Positions 18,331 through 26,692 of a stretch of DNA of 64,000 nucleotides are shown here, piece by piece; position 1 is the first letter of the stretch; every line of letters starts with the position of its first letter. The position numbers were made by a program, and so were the translations under genes. The notes beneath the pieces are model-generated. The model had not been told where the DNA came from and did not search any database. It saw only the letters and a program-made list of their open reading frames with translations. Source of the stretch: Halobacteriales archaeon QS_6_64_34. Its GTDB lineage: Archaea; Halobacteriota; Halobacteria; Halobacteriales; Haloarculaceae. Location of the stretch: positions 1 to 64,000 of the forward strand of contig PXRT01000013.1 in the NCBI GenBank assembly GCA_003020925.1, written 5' to 3'.

Positions 18331-19215
18331 TCACCCGTTGCTCGGCCCGATATCCAGCAGCGCGTCCACGTCCCGCCACGTCACCTGCATCCGGGCGCCG
18401 GGCGTCCGCGCCGCCAGCGCCCCGCAGGCGTTACCGACCGCGAGCGCCCGCTCCAGGGCCGCGTTCTCGCGTGCGACCAGAAAGCCCGCTGTGAAGGCGT
18501 CGCCCGCACCCGTCGTGTCCACCGGGTCGACGGCGAATCCCGGATGGCTCACCTCGCGGTCGCCGTCGACGGCTGTCGCGCCGCCCGACCCCCGCTTGAC
18601 GACCAGTGTCGACACCGCGTCGGCGAGCCCACTCTCGCGGAGGACGGTGGCCTCCTGCTCGTTGCAAAACAGGAGGTCAGTCCGGCGGATTGTCCCGCTG
18701 TAGTCCCGGTCGGCCAGCCGCCGGCCGGGGTCGAAGCTCACGGACACCCCCTCTTCGGTGGCTGCCCGGGCCAGGTCGGCGGCCGTTGACGGCCGCTGGC
18801 TCGTCAGATGGAGGTGGTCGGCTTGCGCGAGCCGTCTCGCCGGGAGGTCAGACGCCTCGTAGGCCTCGTTCGTGCCCTCGTTGCCAAACACCATGAGTTC
18901 GCCCGACTCGTCGACGATGAGATACTTCACGGCCGTCTCGCCGTCGGTCTCGACCAGCGCCGTCTCGACGCCGGCGTCCTCGAGTTCACGGCGGGCGAGC
19001 CAGCCGTGTTCGTCCCGGCCCACGCTGCCCAGCAGTAGCGGGCTGGCCCCGAGCCCCGCGAGCGCGACCGCGACGTTCGAGGCACTGCCGCCGCCGGACT
19101 GGTACTGTTCGTCGATACAGGCCTCGCCGTCGGGACCGGGCAGCCGGTCGACCCGCAGCGTCACGTCCCAGTTGACGTGACCGGCACAGACGACCCGCAG
19201 TAGCTCGCCGCTCAT
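18331..19215 (-). CDS. PfkB-family sugar kinase, candidate ribose-1-phosphate kinase
   Basis: A 294-residue ribokinase-fold protein. The substrate-side motif is QSGGGSASNVAVALAGLG near residue 40. The C-terminal PfkB signature is DPVDTTGAGDAFTAGF, with the catalytic Asp after TGAG, and AVGNACGALA follows. A PfkB ribose-1-phosphate kinase feeding ribose-1,5-bisphosphate isomerase is known from haloarchaeal nucleoside degradation. This gene's start overlaps or abuts that isomerase: the isomerase stop at 19212 and this ATG at 19215 share 4 nt, so the two are coupled. I therefore infer ribose 1-phosphate as substrate. Other nucleosides or sugars are possible. Confidence 0.78.
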   Translation of the reverse strand: MSGELLRVVCAGHVNWDVTLRVDRLPGPDGEACIDEQYQSGGGSASNVAVALAGLGASPLLLGSVGRDEHGWLARRELEDAGVETALVETDGETAVKYLIVDESGELMVFGNEGTNEAYEASDLPARRLAQADHLHLTSQRPSTAADLARAATEEGVSVSFDPGRRLADRDYSGTIRRTDLLFCNEQEATVLRESGLADAVSTLVVKRGSGGATAVDGDREVSHPGFAVDPVDTTGAGDAFTAGFLVARENAALERALAVGNACGALAARTPGARMQVTWRDVDALLDIGPSNG

Positions 19216-20168
19216 AGCTCCTGCCAGGGCTCGGTCGGCCCCTCGCCGAACAGCTCACGCATCAACGTGGCGATGCTCTCGGGCGGGAACTGGCCGCGCT
19301 CGGTGACGATGGCGTCGAGATATCGGGGTGGCGTCACGTCGAAGGCCGGATTCGCCACCGTGATGTCGCCGATGTCCTCGCGCTGGGCGTCGGTCAGGAC
19401 CTCCGACTCGTCGCGCAGCTCTATCTCGACGGCGTTGCCGGTCATCGTCGCCGGGTCGAGTTTCAACGTCCCGGCGGCGACGACGATGGGCGTCCCGCGT
19501 TCGCGGGCGACGATGGCCAGCCCCGAGGTGCCGATTTTGTTTACGACGCTCCCGTCGGCCGCGATGGCGTCCGCGCCGACGAGGACGTGGTCGACGTCGT
19601 CCAGATACCGGCGAGCGGCGCTGTCGACGACTAGCGTCACGTCAACGCCCAGGTCGCGAAGTTCGCGAGCGGTGATATGACCCTGCTTGCGCGGTCGGGT
19701 CTCCTTGACGATAGCGGCCAGTTCCTTGCCGTCGGCGGCGGCCGCCTCGACGCAGGCCAGCACGTCCGTCGAGTGACAGTGTGTCATGAACGTGTCGCCG
19801 TCGCGGAGTCGGTTGGCGCCGACCTGTCCCAGGTCCGCCTGGGCCGTCTCCAGCCTGGCCCGGAACTCCACAGCGCTCTCGACCGCGCTTGCTCGCACAG
19901 CCTCGACGGAGCCGCCGTCGGCACGGCGAAGGACGTACCGACAGGCGTTCGGGAGGCTGACTGCCGTCGGGCGGGTCGAAAGGAGGAAGCGAGCGGCCGC
20001 CCGAAGCTCAGCCAGCAGGGCCGGCGCCGTCTCCGCGTCGCTCTCGACGGCCTGGGTCCTGAGCGCGTCGGCCGTCGCGGCGGCTATCTTCGCCGCCCCA
20101 CGCGTCTCCATCGTCTCTATATCCCCAGCCACCTCGTGCACCCGTGGCTGGAGCGCGTCCCGGTCCAT
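19212..20168 (-). CDS. Ribose-1,5-bisphosphate isomerase (e2b2-like)
   Basis: It converts ribose 1,5-bisphosphate to ribulose 1,5-bisphosphate, the RuBisCO substrate. The 318-residue protein belongs to the eIF2B-alpha/MtnA superfamily. The two residues known to be catalytic in the Thermococcus enzyme (a Cys and an Asp near 133 and 202) match C131 in THCHSTDVL and D200 in LVGADAIAADGSVVNKIGT. The ATG at 20166-20168 (MDRDALQ) is preferred; an in-frame start lies 15 nt further upstream. It is the first gene of a two-gene operon with the PfkB kinase, facing rbcL. A generic aIF2B-like annotation is the alternative. Confidence 0.85.
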   Translation of the reverse strand: MDRDALQPRVHEVAGDIETMETRGAAKIAAATADALRTQAVESDAETAPALLAELRAAARFLLSTRPTAVSLPNACRYVLRRADGGSVEAVRASAVESAVEFRARLETAQADLGQVGANRLRDGDTFMTHCHSTDVLACVEAAAADGKELAAIVKETRPRKQGHITARELRDLGVDVTLVVDSAARRYLDDVDHVLVGADAIAADGSVVNKIGTSGLAIVARERGTPIVVAAGTLKLDPATMTGNAVEIELRDESEVLTDAQREDIGDITVANPAFDVTPPRYLDAIVTERGQFPPESIATLMRELFGEGPTEPWQEL

Positions 20169-20266
20169 GGCACCAATTACCACGCTAGCTGCCTAAAATA
20201 CAGTGGCCGGTGGCCGACGGCGTCCTGACCCAGTGCTGGCCGGGGCCAGCGTCGGCGTTTCGCTGG

Positions 20267-20779
20267 CTACGGTAGCGCCTCGACACCGGCGTCGAGCCAC
20301 GGCTCGGTCCGGTCGACGGTGACGGTGTCGAACTGTGCCAGCCACGCCTCGTCGCCGCGTTCGAAGGCGTCCAGGGCGTCCCCGACGGTGTAGACGTGTT
20401 CGCCGTCGCTACAGGGGAACACGGCCTGCAGCTGTGTCGCGTCGTAGAGCGCCAGCGAGACGATTGGGAAGACGACGACCTCGTCGACCTGGTCCATCCC
20501 GACGTAGGTGCGGGTGCGGTGTTCGAACGCCGGTTCCAGCGACGAGCCGTTGCGGTCCGCCCAGTCGGTGAACTCCTCGTGGGTCGCGAGCGCTCCCGAC
20601 CGCGTGTCCTCTGCCATCGTCCGGATGCGCTGCCACTCGCCGGCCACCATCGACTCGGTGAAGACCCCGTTCGCTTCAAGCCGGTTGACCCGATTCAGCA
20701 CCTGCTGTTGGGCGTCGAATGTGCCGTACGTATCACCGCGAAGATACAGTTCCGCCCGAAGGTGTGTTTCGTCAGTCAT
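20267..20779 (-). CDS. Conserved haloarchaeal protein with possible N-terminal HTH
   Basis: A 170-residue acidic protein that I cannot name securely. The first 45 residues (LRGDTYGTFDAQQQVLNRVN, then RLEANGVFTESMV) look like a winged or simple helix-turn-helix with a preceding strand. The middle has HRTRTYVGMDQVDEVVVFPI and the end PWLDAGVEALP. Proteins of this size and composition are widespread in Halobacteria. An AT-rich intergenic region lies directly upstream. A DNA-binding role is a guess from the N-terminal pattern. Confidence 0.6.
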   Translation of the reverse strand: MTDETHLRAELYLRGDTYGTFDAQQQVLNRVNRLEANGVFTESMVAGEWQRIRTMAEDTRSGALATHEEFTDWADRNGSSLEPAFEHRTRTYVGMDQVDEVVVFPIVSLALYDATQLQAVFPCSDGEHVYTVGDALDAFERGDEAWLAQFDTVTVDRTEPWLDAGVEALP

Positions 20780-21093
20780 CGGTTATCTCGTTTTGGAATA
20801 TCTACCGAGTACGACTAAACTCTTTCCCAGCGACAATAGTTAACATTCGTATATTTGCTCTCGAAGGCAATTCGATAGAACCCTGGTTAGAGCTTCTCAT
20901 TACCGGCTTCTCTGATTTATATATCATCTATTTTTGATATACAGGTTACATGTTAGTTTTCGCGTTGGTCGATTAAAGATTCGTCTATTGTCGTAATCAC
21001 GCGAGTTTTCTCATCACGCTGATTCGGTTTTCTCCAATGGAAATAGTTTACACGAAGGTAATTATCTCGGGCTATCCACTTGGTCCACAGAAA
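20780..21093. other. AT-rich intergenic island
   Basis: This stretch is clearly richer in A/T than its surroundings (for example TTTATATATCATCTATTTTT near 20917). It holds no intact gene, only a C-terminal-looking fragment on the minus strand, and ends exactly where an IS-end hairpin begins. Foreign origin or decay after insertion is likely. Confidence 0.55.
20953..21093 (-). pseudogene. Possible C-terminal fragment of a lost gene
   Basis: About 46 codons read as a plausible basic protein tail (KWIARDNYLRVNYFHWRKPN, QRDEKTRVITTIDES, then LIDQREN and stop). The frame upstream runs into the IS-end sequence at 21094, so the 5' part has been removed. The composition is unlike neighbouring acidic proteins. 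Family not recognised. It may be chance. Confidence 0.3.
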
Positions 21094-21812
21094 TTGACAT
21101 CCTCCGTGTGAACGCGGAGGAATCCTGAGCGTTGGAGATTTCAGGTTTGCAGTCCCACCGAGCATCCAGACGGTGAGAATCCGTGGGGATGCTCGTGGAC
21201 TGTCGCGGGTGGGACTGCTGGGAGTGCCAAGAGAGTTCAAGCGGACTCGGAGTTACTTTCGTGGTGCTTCCAAGCAGTCAGGCACTGCATCGGTTCATTG
21301 TAGGAACCGACTGTTCATCCGACTGGTTCCGATTACTGTCTCATTGCTTGGGGCGGGCAGGCCGCCATCATAGGACTGGCGGGAATCGCTCTGTTCTAGC
21401 CTGATTCCTGTGTCTGAGTAGGGTTGTCTGGCACTTCAAAACACGGATGAGAAATCTGGTAGTGTTTAGTTTAGTAGAAAACGCGGAAGAGAGCCAGAAA
21501 GCCCCGGCTGGCTTCGGTCGGGGGGCTCGCTGTGCTCCTCACTACATTGCGGTGCTTACGTCGCCCGCCTTCCCGAAGCCAGCCACCGGGAGAGCGAGCT
21601 CTCCCGAGCAGTCGGCGCACAGCGCCGACAACGCCCCTTTCAGTCCCACTCGTTGCAGTGCTTGCTTCGCCTCGTACGTCGAGCGGTCGGGGGCTTTCTG
21701 GCTGGTGACAGTCTGAATCGCCTCACTAAACACCACCAGAAATCTCGGAGTCGCTATCGCAGCGTGATGTGATTCCGTGTTGTCGGATTCATCCTGCGGC
21801 TGAAGCCCCAGG
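21094..21812. mobile_element. Remnant of an IS200/IS605-type element, itself carrying a MITE
   Basis: The left part begins TTGACATCCTCCGTG with the hairpin CCTCCGTGTGAACGCGGAGG (21100-21119), a typical haloarchaeal IS1341-type end. The right part has CCTGCGGCTGAAGCCCCAGG (about 21793-21812), which resembles the 3'-end hairpin of the intact tnpB element at 12704. No transposase frame is left between them. The MITE at 21458-21737 is inserted in the interior. Confidence 0.5.
21450..21745. mobile_element. MITE (repeat family copy 2) with perfect 8-bp target-site duplication
   Basis: The element (21458-21737, 280 bp) starts GGTAGTGTTTAGTTTAG and ends CCTCACTAAACACCACC. Read on opposite strands these agree at 13 of 17 positions. 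It is flanked on both sides by AGAAATCT (21450-21457 and 21738-21745), a perfect 8-bp duplication. The interior has one full structured arm (stem GGCTGGCTTCGG/CCGAAGCCAGCC, motif CCCCTTTCAGTCCCAC) and a truncated second arm ending GGGGGCTTTCTGGC. No protein is encoded, so it depended on a transposase acting in trans. GG-starting ends with 8-bp duplications suit, for example, IS6-like elements; that family assignment is inference. Confidence 0.85.
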
Positions 21813-21979
21813 TATTCTCCTTGTTCTTTATAACCTTCGCTGTCTCGCGAGGTGGGACTGGCCTTCTTTGGCTACCGTTGCCCTTCGAACCTCGGTGCTC
21901 GGGGTCAGGGCCGCTCGGTATCAAGGCGCTTCACGGTTCCTACTCCCCGTTCGACATTCGGGGTCACGTAGCGGCCTTG

Positions 21980-23104
21980 CTAATCGTCTGCACTCGCTTC
22001 CGCACCACTGTCGGCGACGACCTCGATTTCGCCGGCGTCGAGTTCTTCTTCGACCTCGCGGGCGGCCGTGACCATGTTCTCCATCTTGCCACGAGCGATG
22101 TCGCGGGGCAGGAGCTTCACGCCGCAGTCGGGCGAGACGGTCAGGCGCTCGGGCGGGACGACCTCCAGCCCTTTCAAAATGTTCTCCTTGATTTCCTCGA
22201 CGGACTCGACTTCGGCCGTGTGGGCGTCCAGCACGCCCATCGCGAAGTCCTTGGTGAACTCGTGGTCTTTGAACACGTCGAGCTGTTCGTAGTTGCCGTT
22301 GGCGAGTTCCAGGTCGTACTCGTGGACCGGGTAGTCCAGAATTTCGGGGTAGATGCGTGAGTAGTCGCCATAGCAGACGTGCAGGCCGAGTCGCACGTCG
22401 TCGGGAACACCGTCGGACAAGTCCGACGAGCCGCCCCTCGCAGCGCTCGCGGAGACCCCGTCGACGATGCGTTCGAGACACTCGCCGACGATGGCGTGGT
22501 CGTCCGGCGTCGTCGCGAGCGCGGGCTCGTCAATCTGGATGTAGCGGGCGCCAGCATCCACGAGGGCCTCGATTTCCTCGTTGACGAGGTCCGCGAGTTC
22601 GTACGCCAGCTCCTCCTCGCTGTCGTAGACCTCGTTGAACGACCAGTTTGCCAGCGTGTAGGGCCCAGTGATGGGGACCTTGACCGGTCGTTTTGCGACC
22701 TCGTCGGTAAATTCGAACTCCTCGACGAGCCACTGCTTGCCGTACTCGACCTCGTCGGCGACCGACGGCTTGTCGAAGTAGTTGTGGCCCCACACCTTCA
22801 CGCGACCGTTGAACTCGTAGCCGTCGATGCGGTGAGCGAAGTACTCGACCATCTCGTTGCGGCGCATCTCGCCGTCACAGACGACGTCGATGCCACACCG
22901 CTCGTGCTCGTGGGTGATGAGCCGCGAGGCGTCGTCTTTCGATTCTTCCCACTCCGCCTCGCCGAAATCGCTTCCCTCGTCCTCGAACAGCTCGCGGGCG
23001 CGGTCGTGCCACTTGGGCTTGGGGTAGGAGCCGACGACGGTCGTCAGCAGGAAGTGGTCGCTCGGGTGGTCCGCCGGTCGGAACTGCTCTCGTGGTCCTG
23101 TCAT
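21980..23104 (-). CDS. metE: Methionine synthase, MetE C-terminal type
   Basis: A 374-residue cobalamin-independent methionine synthase core, corresponding to the catalytic C-terminal half of bacterial MetE. It starts LLTTVVGSYPKPKWH. The barrel carries the zinc ligands in GLHVCYGDYS (His and Cys) and SPDCGVK (second Cys), and the IDEPALATTPDD segment carries acidic active-site residues. The ATG at 23102-23104 overlaps the stop of the upstream MetE-like gene by 4 nt. Archaeal short MetE probably takes methyl groups from a carrier other than tri-glutamyl-folate. The neighbouring paralogue may complete the enzyme. About 200 bp downstream lies the MITE scar. Confidence 0.9.
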   Translation of the reverse strand: MTGPREQFRPADHPSDHFLLTTVVGSYPKPKWHDRARELFEDEGSDFGEAEWEESKDDASRLITHEHERCGIDVVCDGEMRRNEMVEYFAHRIDGYEFNGRVKVWGHNYFDKPSVADEVEYGKQWLVEEFEFTDEVAKRPVKVPITGPYTLANWSFNEVYDSEEELAYELADLVNEEIEALVDAGARYIQIDEPALATTPDDHAIVGECLERIVDGVSASAARGGSSDLSDGVPDDVRLGLHVCYGDYSRIYPEILDYPVHEYDLELANGNYEQLDVFKDHEFTKDFAMGVLDAHTAEVESVEEIKENILKGLEVVPPERLTVSPDCGVKLLPRDIARGKMENMVTAAREVEEELDAGEIEVVADSGAEASADD

Positions 23105-24102
23105 TGGTCTGTCTCCGGGGTCTCCAGTTTTGCAGCGTTTGCGAGTGACTGAATCTTGTCCTCGAACTTGTTCACCGGGAGATAGAAGGTCTCGGTGTTC
23201 GTGGTCGCGTAGACGGTGTCGTAGACGGTGTTGGTCCGGGTCTCGAACCAGTCGACGCGGTCCCGAATCGTCTCGGGCGACTCGACGCGTGTGTTCTGGC
23301 CGTCGACGACACCCAGCGCGACGCTGTCCTTGGTGCCGTACTCCTGGACGTTGTAGACGTTCTTTTCGTGGTCCGAAACCAGGTCGAAGCCGATGGCGTC
23401 GACGTCTGCGTCCATCAGGTGCGCGTAGGTCTTCTCCGGGATTGGTCCCCAGTACGTGTGAGCCACGACCTCGGCGTCGATAGCCGAAGCGATGGCGTCG
23501 ATACCCTCGCTGGCGCGCTCGTCCTCGCCGTCCTCGGGCGGGTTCTCCGCAAGCGACGGTTCCAGCAGGAACAGCGTCTCGACGTCGGGGAACTGCTCGA
23601 CCTCGCAAACGAGGAAGTCCGTGACGGCGTCGACGAACTCGGCCTCGTCGCCGTAGTGTTCGTCCGTCGCGAGGTCAGCGAGCGAGTACGGACCCGGCAG
23701 GGCAGCCTGCAGGCCCGAATCGACCAGTTCGGCCGCCGCGTCGAGTTCCACAGCCACGTCGCCGCCGGTGGTCAGTTCGTCGGTGACCACTGGCTCCCGA
23801 TAGAAGTTGTTGTTGTCGTAGTAGCGGACGATACCACGCGTCTCCACGTTCTCGTGGACCGCCAGTGGGTGGGCGAGCATGTCGTCCCAGCGTAACTGAC
23901 CCTCGCTGATGCGGTCGAGACCGGTGTCGACCTGTACGTCGACAACCTCCTCGCGGGCGCGCTCGTAGGCCGCCGTAATCTCCCCGCCCTCGTCGCCGCT
24001 GATGAGGTCGGTCTTCTGGTGACCCTTCAGGTCGGACAGCTCGTCTTTGGCCCGGTCCGGTAGGGGGAACAGGCCCGGTGTCGTCGCAACAATCTCTGGC
24101 AT
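23101..24102 (-). CDS. MetE-like protein (N-terminal-half/partner paralogue)
   Basis: A 333-residue barrel protein related to MetE, beginning VATTPGLFPLPDRAKDEL. It has a RISEGQLRWDDMLAHP segment, ALPGPYSLADLA and VVAHTYWGPIPEKTYAHLMD, and ends in LPVNKFEDKIQSLANAAKLE. The H-x-C and DCG zinc motifs of the downstream copy are not evident, so it is probably not catalytic by itself. It is the promoter-proximal gene of a coupled pair (4-nt overlap), with a TATA box just upstream. It is plausibly a structural or methyl-donor-binding partner, functioning like the N-terminal half of bacterial MetE. Confidence 0.82.
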   Translation of the reverse strand: MPEIVATTPGLFPLPDRAKDELSDLKGHQKTDLISGDEGGEITAAYERAREEVVDVQVDTGLDRISEGQLRWDDMLAHPLAVHENVETRGIVRYYDNNNFYREPVVTDELTTGGDVAVELDAAAELVDSGLQAALPGPYSLADLATDEHYGDEAEFVDAVTDFLVCEVEQFPDVETLFLLEPSLAENPPEDGEDERASEGIDAIASAIDAEVVAHTYWGPIPEKTYAHLMDADVDAIGFDLVSDHEKNVYNVQEYGTKDSVALGVVDGQNTRVESPETIRDRVDWFETRTNTVYDTVYATTNTETFYLPVNKFEDKIQSLANAAKLETPETDQ

Positions 24103-24125
24103 TACGCGAGGCTATGAAATGACGA

Positions 24126-24138
24126 GCTTTAATATTTC
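24126..24138 (-). promoter_or_regulatory. TATA box for the metE operon
   Basis: On the minus strand GAAATATTAAAGC is centred about 30 nt before the ATG at 24102, in keeping with leaderless transcription. Conspicuous in a GC-rich context. Confidence 0.6.
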
Positions 24139-24164
24139 CTATTCGGAAAAATGCTCTCCAGTAA

Positions 24165-24764
24165 TTATCCTGTGGCAAACCGCAGAACGACGAGCTTCTC
24201 GTAGGGATGATTCTCGCTAGCAAGCACCTCGCTCTCGAGCCCGCACCCGCGAGCGTACGCACGGACGGCGTCGGGGTCAGTGAGGCTGCTCACCAGCAGG
24301 AGGGACTCGCCACCCGGCGCGAGGACCCGCCCCACGGTGTCCAGAAACGGGTCGACCAGCCGGCGGCCGTCCTCGCCGCCCGAGAGGGCGTGTTCCATCC
24401 AGTCGTCCCACTCGGCCTCGGCCGGCGTCGGCAGATAGGGCGGATTGAACGCCACGAGGTCGAAGCTGGCGTCCCGGAACGGAGCGACCAGGTCGCCCCG
24501 GACGACCGGGACGCCGCTGTCCGTGGCCTCGCGGCAGGCCAGCGGGCTGAGGTCTACGCCGACCGCGTCGGCGCCGGCATCGGCCAGCGTCGCGGCGACG
24601 TACCCCGAGCCGGTCCCCACGTCGAGTACCCGGTCGCCCGCCGAGATGCGTCCGAGGGCCGTACGGGCGAGCAGGGCCGAATCCTCCGCGGGCTGGTACA
24701 CCGTCTCGACGCCGCGCCGGTCGGCCAGAGACGGCCGACCGCTGTCGGCGTCCTCCTCAGTCAT
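24165..24764 (-). CDS. HemK2-like protein/RNA methyltransferase
   Basis: A 199-residue class I SAM methyltransferase. VYQPAEDSALLA is followed by the SAM motif VLDVGTGSGYVAATLAD (near residue 45), VGVDLSP, and the catalytic FNPPYLPT (NPPY) near 109. This short form matches the archaeal/eukaryal HemK2 (N6AMT1/Mtq2) group, which methylates the GGQ glutamine of release factor 1. It overlaps ksgA by 8 nt at the end of a leftward translation-related operon, which supports that role. Confidence 0.82.
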   Translation of the reverse strand: MTEEDADSGRPSLADRRGVETVYQPAEDSALLARTALGRISAGDRVLDVGTGSGYVAATLADAGADAVGVDLSPLACREATDSGVPVVRGDLVAPFRDASFDLVAFNPPYLPTPAEAEWDDWMEHALSGGEDGRRLVDPFLDTVGRVLAPGGESLLLVSSLTDPDAVRAYARGCGLESEVLASENHPYEKLVVLRFATG

Positions 24765-25611
24765 CGCCCCGCTCCGGCTCGCCGACCTCGTAGGCCAGCG
24801 TCGCCAGGTCGGCGAAGTCGGCCGGCGTGAGTTTGCCCGCGCGGGCGCTCATCAGGCCCTCGTCGGCCACGGCGACGACGGCGTCCGGGTCGCCCAGCCC
24901 GGAGATGTGAGCCGTGTTCCGGACGGCGTTGCGCATCGTCTTCCGGCGCTGGGTGAACACCGCTTTCAGGAACTGGAGGAAGAACTCGTCACTGGGAACG
25001 CTGTACTCGGGCTCGCTCGGCGCCGTCCACACCAGTGCGCTCGTCACGCGAGGCTGGGGGTCAAAGGCTTGCTTCGGGACGGTCTCGACGATTTCGGCGT
25101 CGGCGTAGTGACCCGCCGTCACGGAGAGCCGGCCGTAGTCGTCGGTCCCCGGGTCGGCGGCCATCCGCTCGGCGAACTCCTGCTGGAACATCAGGACCAT
25201 GGGTTTGCCCTCGGGGAGCAGTCGGAACGCTATCTCCGAGGACGCGCCGTAGGGCAGATTCGAGATGCTCGCGGTGAAGTCGGGCAGGTCGACCGCCAGC
25301 GCGTCGCCCTCGATAACGGTCAGCCGGTCGGCGGCAATGGCGTCGGCGAACTCCTCGCGCAGATGGGCCGCGAAGTCGGGGTCCCGTTCGACCACGGTCA
25401 CCCGGTCGGCAACGGCGAGCAGTCGGTCCGTCAGCGCGCCCGGCCCGCCGCCGATTTCGAGGACGTGAGACAGGTCCATCCCCTCGGCGTAGGTCGGAAT
25501 CCGGTCCAGCACGCGGTCGTCCACCAGAAAGTGCTGGTCCTTGCGGGTGTCGGCCCGCGTGCCCGCCCGCCGGACCAGCGCGTCGGGGTCGCGGGTCCCG
25601 TACTCGGTCAT
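24757..25611 (-). CDS. ksgA: 16S rRNA adenine dimethyltransferase
   Basis: KsgA/Dim1 dimethylates two adjacent adenines near the 3' end of 16S rRNA during small-subunit maturation. The 284-residue protein shows KDQHFLVDDRVLDRI near residue 20, the SAM motif VLEIGGGPGALTDRL near 50, VIEGDALAVDLP, ISNLPYGASSEIAF (NLPY) and the C-terminal helical domain with FTQRRKTMRNAVRN. Length is normal for archaeal KsgA. It lies between DUF655 and the HemK-like gene, the usual archaeal order. Confidence 0.93.
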   Translation of the reverse strand: MTEYGTRDPDALVRRAGTRADTRKDQHFLVDDRVLDRIPTYAEGMDLSHVLEIGGGPGALTDRLLAVADRVTVVERDPDFAAHLREEFADAIAADRLTVIEGDALAVDLPDFTASISNLPYGASSEIAFRLLPEGKPMVLMFQQEFAERMAADPGTDDYGRLSVTAGHYADAEIVETVPKQAFDPQPRVTSALVWTAPSEPEYSVPSDEFFLQFLKAVFTQRRKTMRNAVRNTAHISGLGDPDAVVAVADEGLMSARAGKLTPADFADLATLAYEVGEPERGDD

Positions 25612-25675
25612 ACCTCTCGTAGACGGTCAGGGGGTGAAAAAGGCCGCTACTCGCCGACACCGCTCACCGCTTCGC

Positions 25676-26251
25676 TCAGGCGTCCTCGCCCTGCTCCGAC
25701 CGCCGCACGAAAATCCGATACTTCAGGTCGTCGTCCCTGAGTTCCTCCTGAATGCGGTCGACGAGCACCTCTTTGGGGCTGTGGAGGCCATTGACCCGCT
25801 CTTCGAGGTCCTCGAAGCTCTCGAAGGGTTTGCGCTTGCGCTCGTCTAAGATGGTGTTTCGCAGTTTCTTCCCGATGCCCGGCAGCAGGTTCAACTGGTG
25901 GAGCCGGAGCGTGATAGGCTGGGCGTCGTTGTAGAAGTCGATGAACCGCCGCTCGTCGGCGTCGACGATGTCCTGGACGGCGTACTCCAGTTCCTGTCTG
26001 GCACCGCTGGGGAGGTTCTCGAAGTCGACCTCAGTCAGCCGACCGAAGGCCGTCAGGTCGATGCGGTCCCCGAAGGCGATGTCGTCGTCATCGTCGAGTG
26101 AGAGTTCGTAGATGTGGAACTCGTCGACCCCAAGGGCGTACGCGAGCGGCTCTTTCTGGTGCTGGGGGCGGTCGTCGTCGCTCCGGCCATGTGGAAGGAC
26201 ATCGAGCACTGCCGCCACCAAATCCTCGCCACCGCTCTCGGTGCTGCTCAT
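25676..26251 (-). CDS. DUF655 family RNA-binding-like protein
   Basis: A 191-residue protein of the archaeal DUF655 family. The N-terminal half is an OB-like region (AYALGVDEFHIYELSL, then IAFGDRIDLT). The C-terminal half has helix-hairpin-helix elements (LNLLPGIGKKLRNTILDERK, then FESFEDLEERV). The ATG at 26249-26251 (MSSTESGG) is preferred over a longer frame whose extra 21 residues are not conserved in character. It sits in the archaeal translation operon between rpo4 and ksgA, so a role in RNA or ribosome metabolism is likely but undemonstrated. Confidence 0.85.
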   Translation of the reverse strand: MSSTESGGEDLVAAVLDVLPHGRSDDDRPQHQKEPLAYALGVDEFHIYELSLDDDDDIAFGDRIDLTAFGRLTEVDFENLPSGARQELEYAVQDIVDADERRFIDFYNDAQPITLRLHQLNLLPGIGKKLRNTILDERKRKPFESFEDLEERVNGLHSPKEVLVDRIQEELRDDDLKYRIFVRRSEQGEDA

Positions 26252-26335
26252 GGGAAACTGTATGACGAGAGTACACTTAATGGATTGGATGACTGCAGGG
26301 GAGAGACGGCCCACCCCGGCGTAGACCGTCGGCCG

Positions 26336-26692
26336 TCAGGCGTACTGTTTGACGACGGCGAGGATGTCGTCGAGTTCCTCGCCCGACAGGGAGTACCGTT
26401 CCTGGGCGTAGATGGCCCGAAGCTCGTCGCGGTCGAGCGGGCGCAGGTTCGCGATTTTGTAGGCGGTCGCCTCGTCGACTTTCGCCAGTTCCCGGAGCTT
26501 CTCGACGAATTCGAGGGACTCCTCGACGTCGAGCAGCGCGAAGTGGTTGACGTGCTCGATGGAGCGTTTGAGTTCGTAGCGCATCTCGCGGTCCTCGTCG
26601 GCCGCTCGCTCCATCTCTAAGTCGGCCAGTATCTCCTTCGTCTCGGCGGTCGTGAGATACGCTTCGGAGACCTTCTCCTTGAATATCGTCAT
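26336..26692 (-). CDS. rpo4: DNA-directed RNA polymerase subunit Rpo4 (F)
   Basis: A 118-residue Rpb4/RpoF-type protein. With Rpo7 it forms the polymerase stalk that binds nascent RNA and aids open-complex formation. The sequence is largely helical and ends in an HRDC-like bundle ([20 protein letters not shown], then [15 protein letters not shown]). Its start codon overlaps the rpl21e stop by 4 nt, the widely conserved archaeal rpl21e-rpoF arrangement. Rpo7 is not in the window. Confidence 0.92.
   Translation of the reverse strand: MTIFKEKVSEAYLTTAETKEILADLEMERAADEDREMRYELKRSIEHVNHFALLDVEESLEFVEKLRELAKVDEATAYKIANLRPLDRDELRAIYAQERYSLSGEELDDILAVVKQYA

Noticed and set aside
21821-22360. 179-codon plus-strand frame near metE
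   Set aside because: It overlaps the conserved C-terminal coding part of metE on the other strand and reads through intergenic scar sequence; no protein features.
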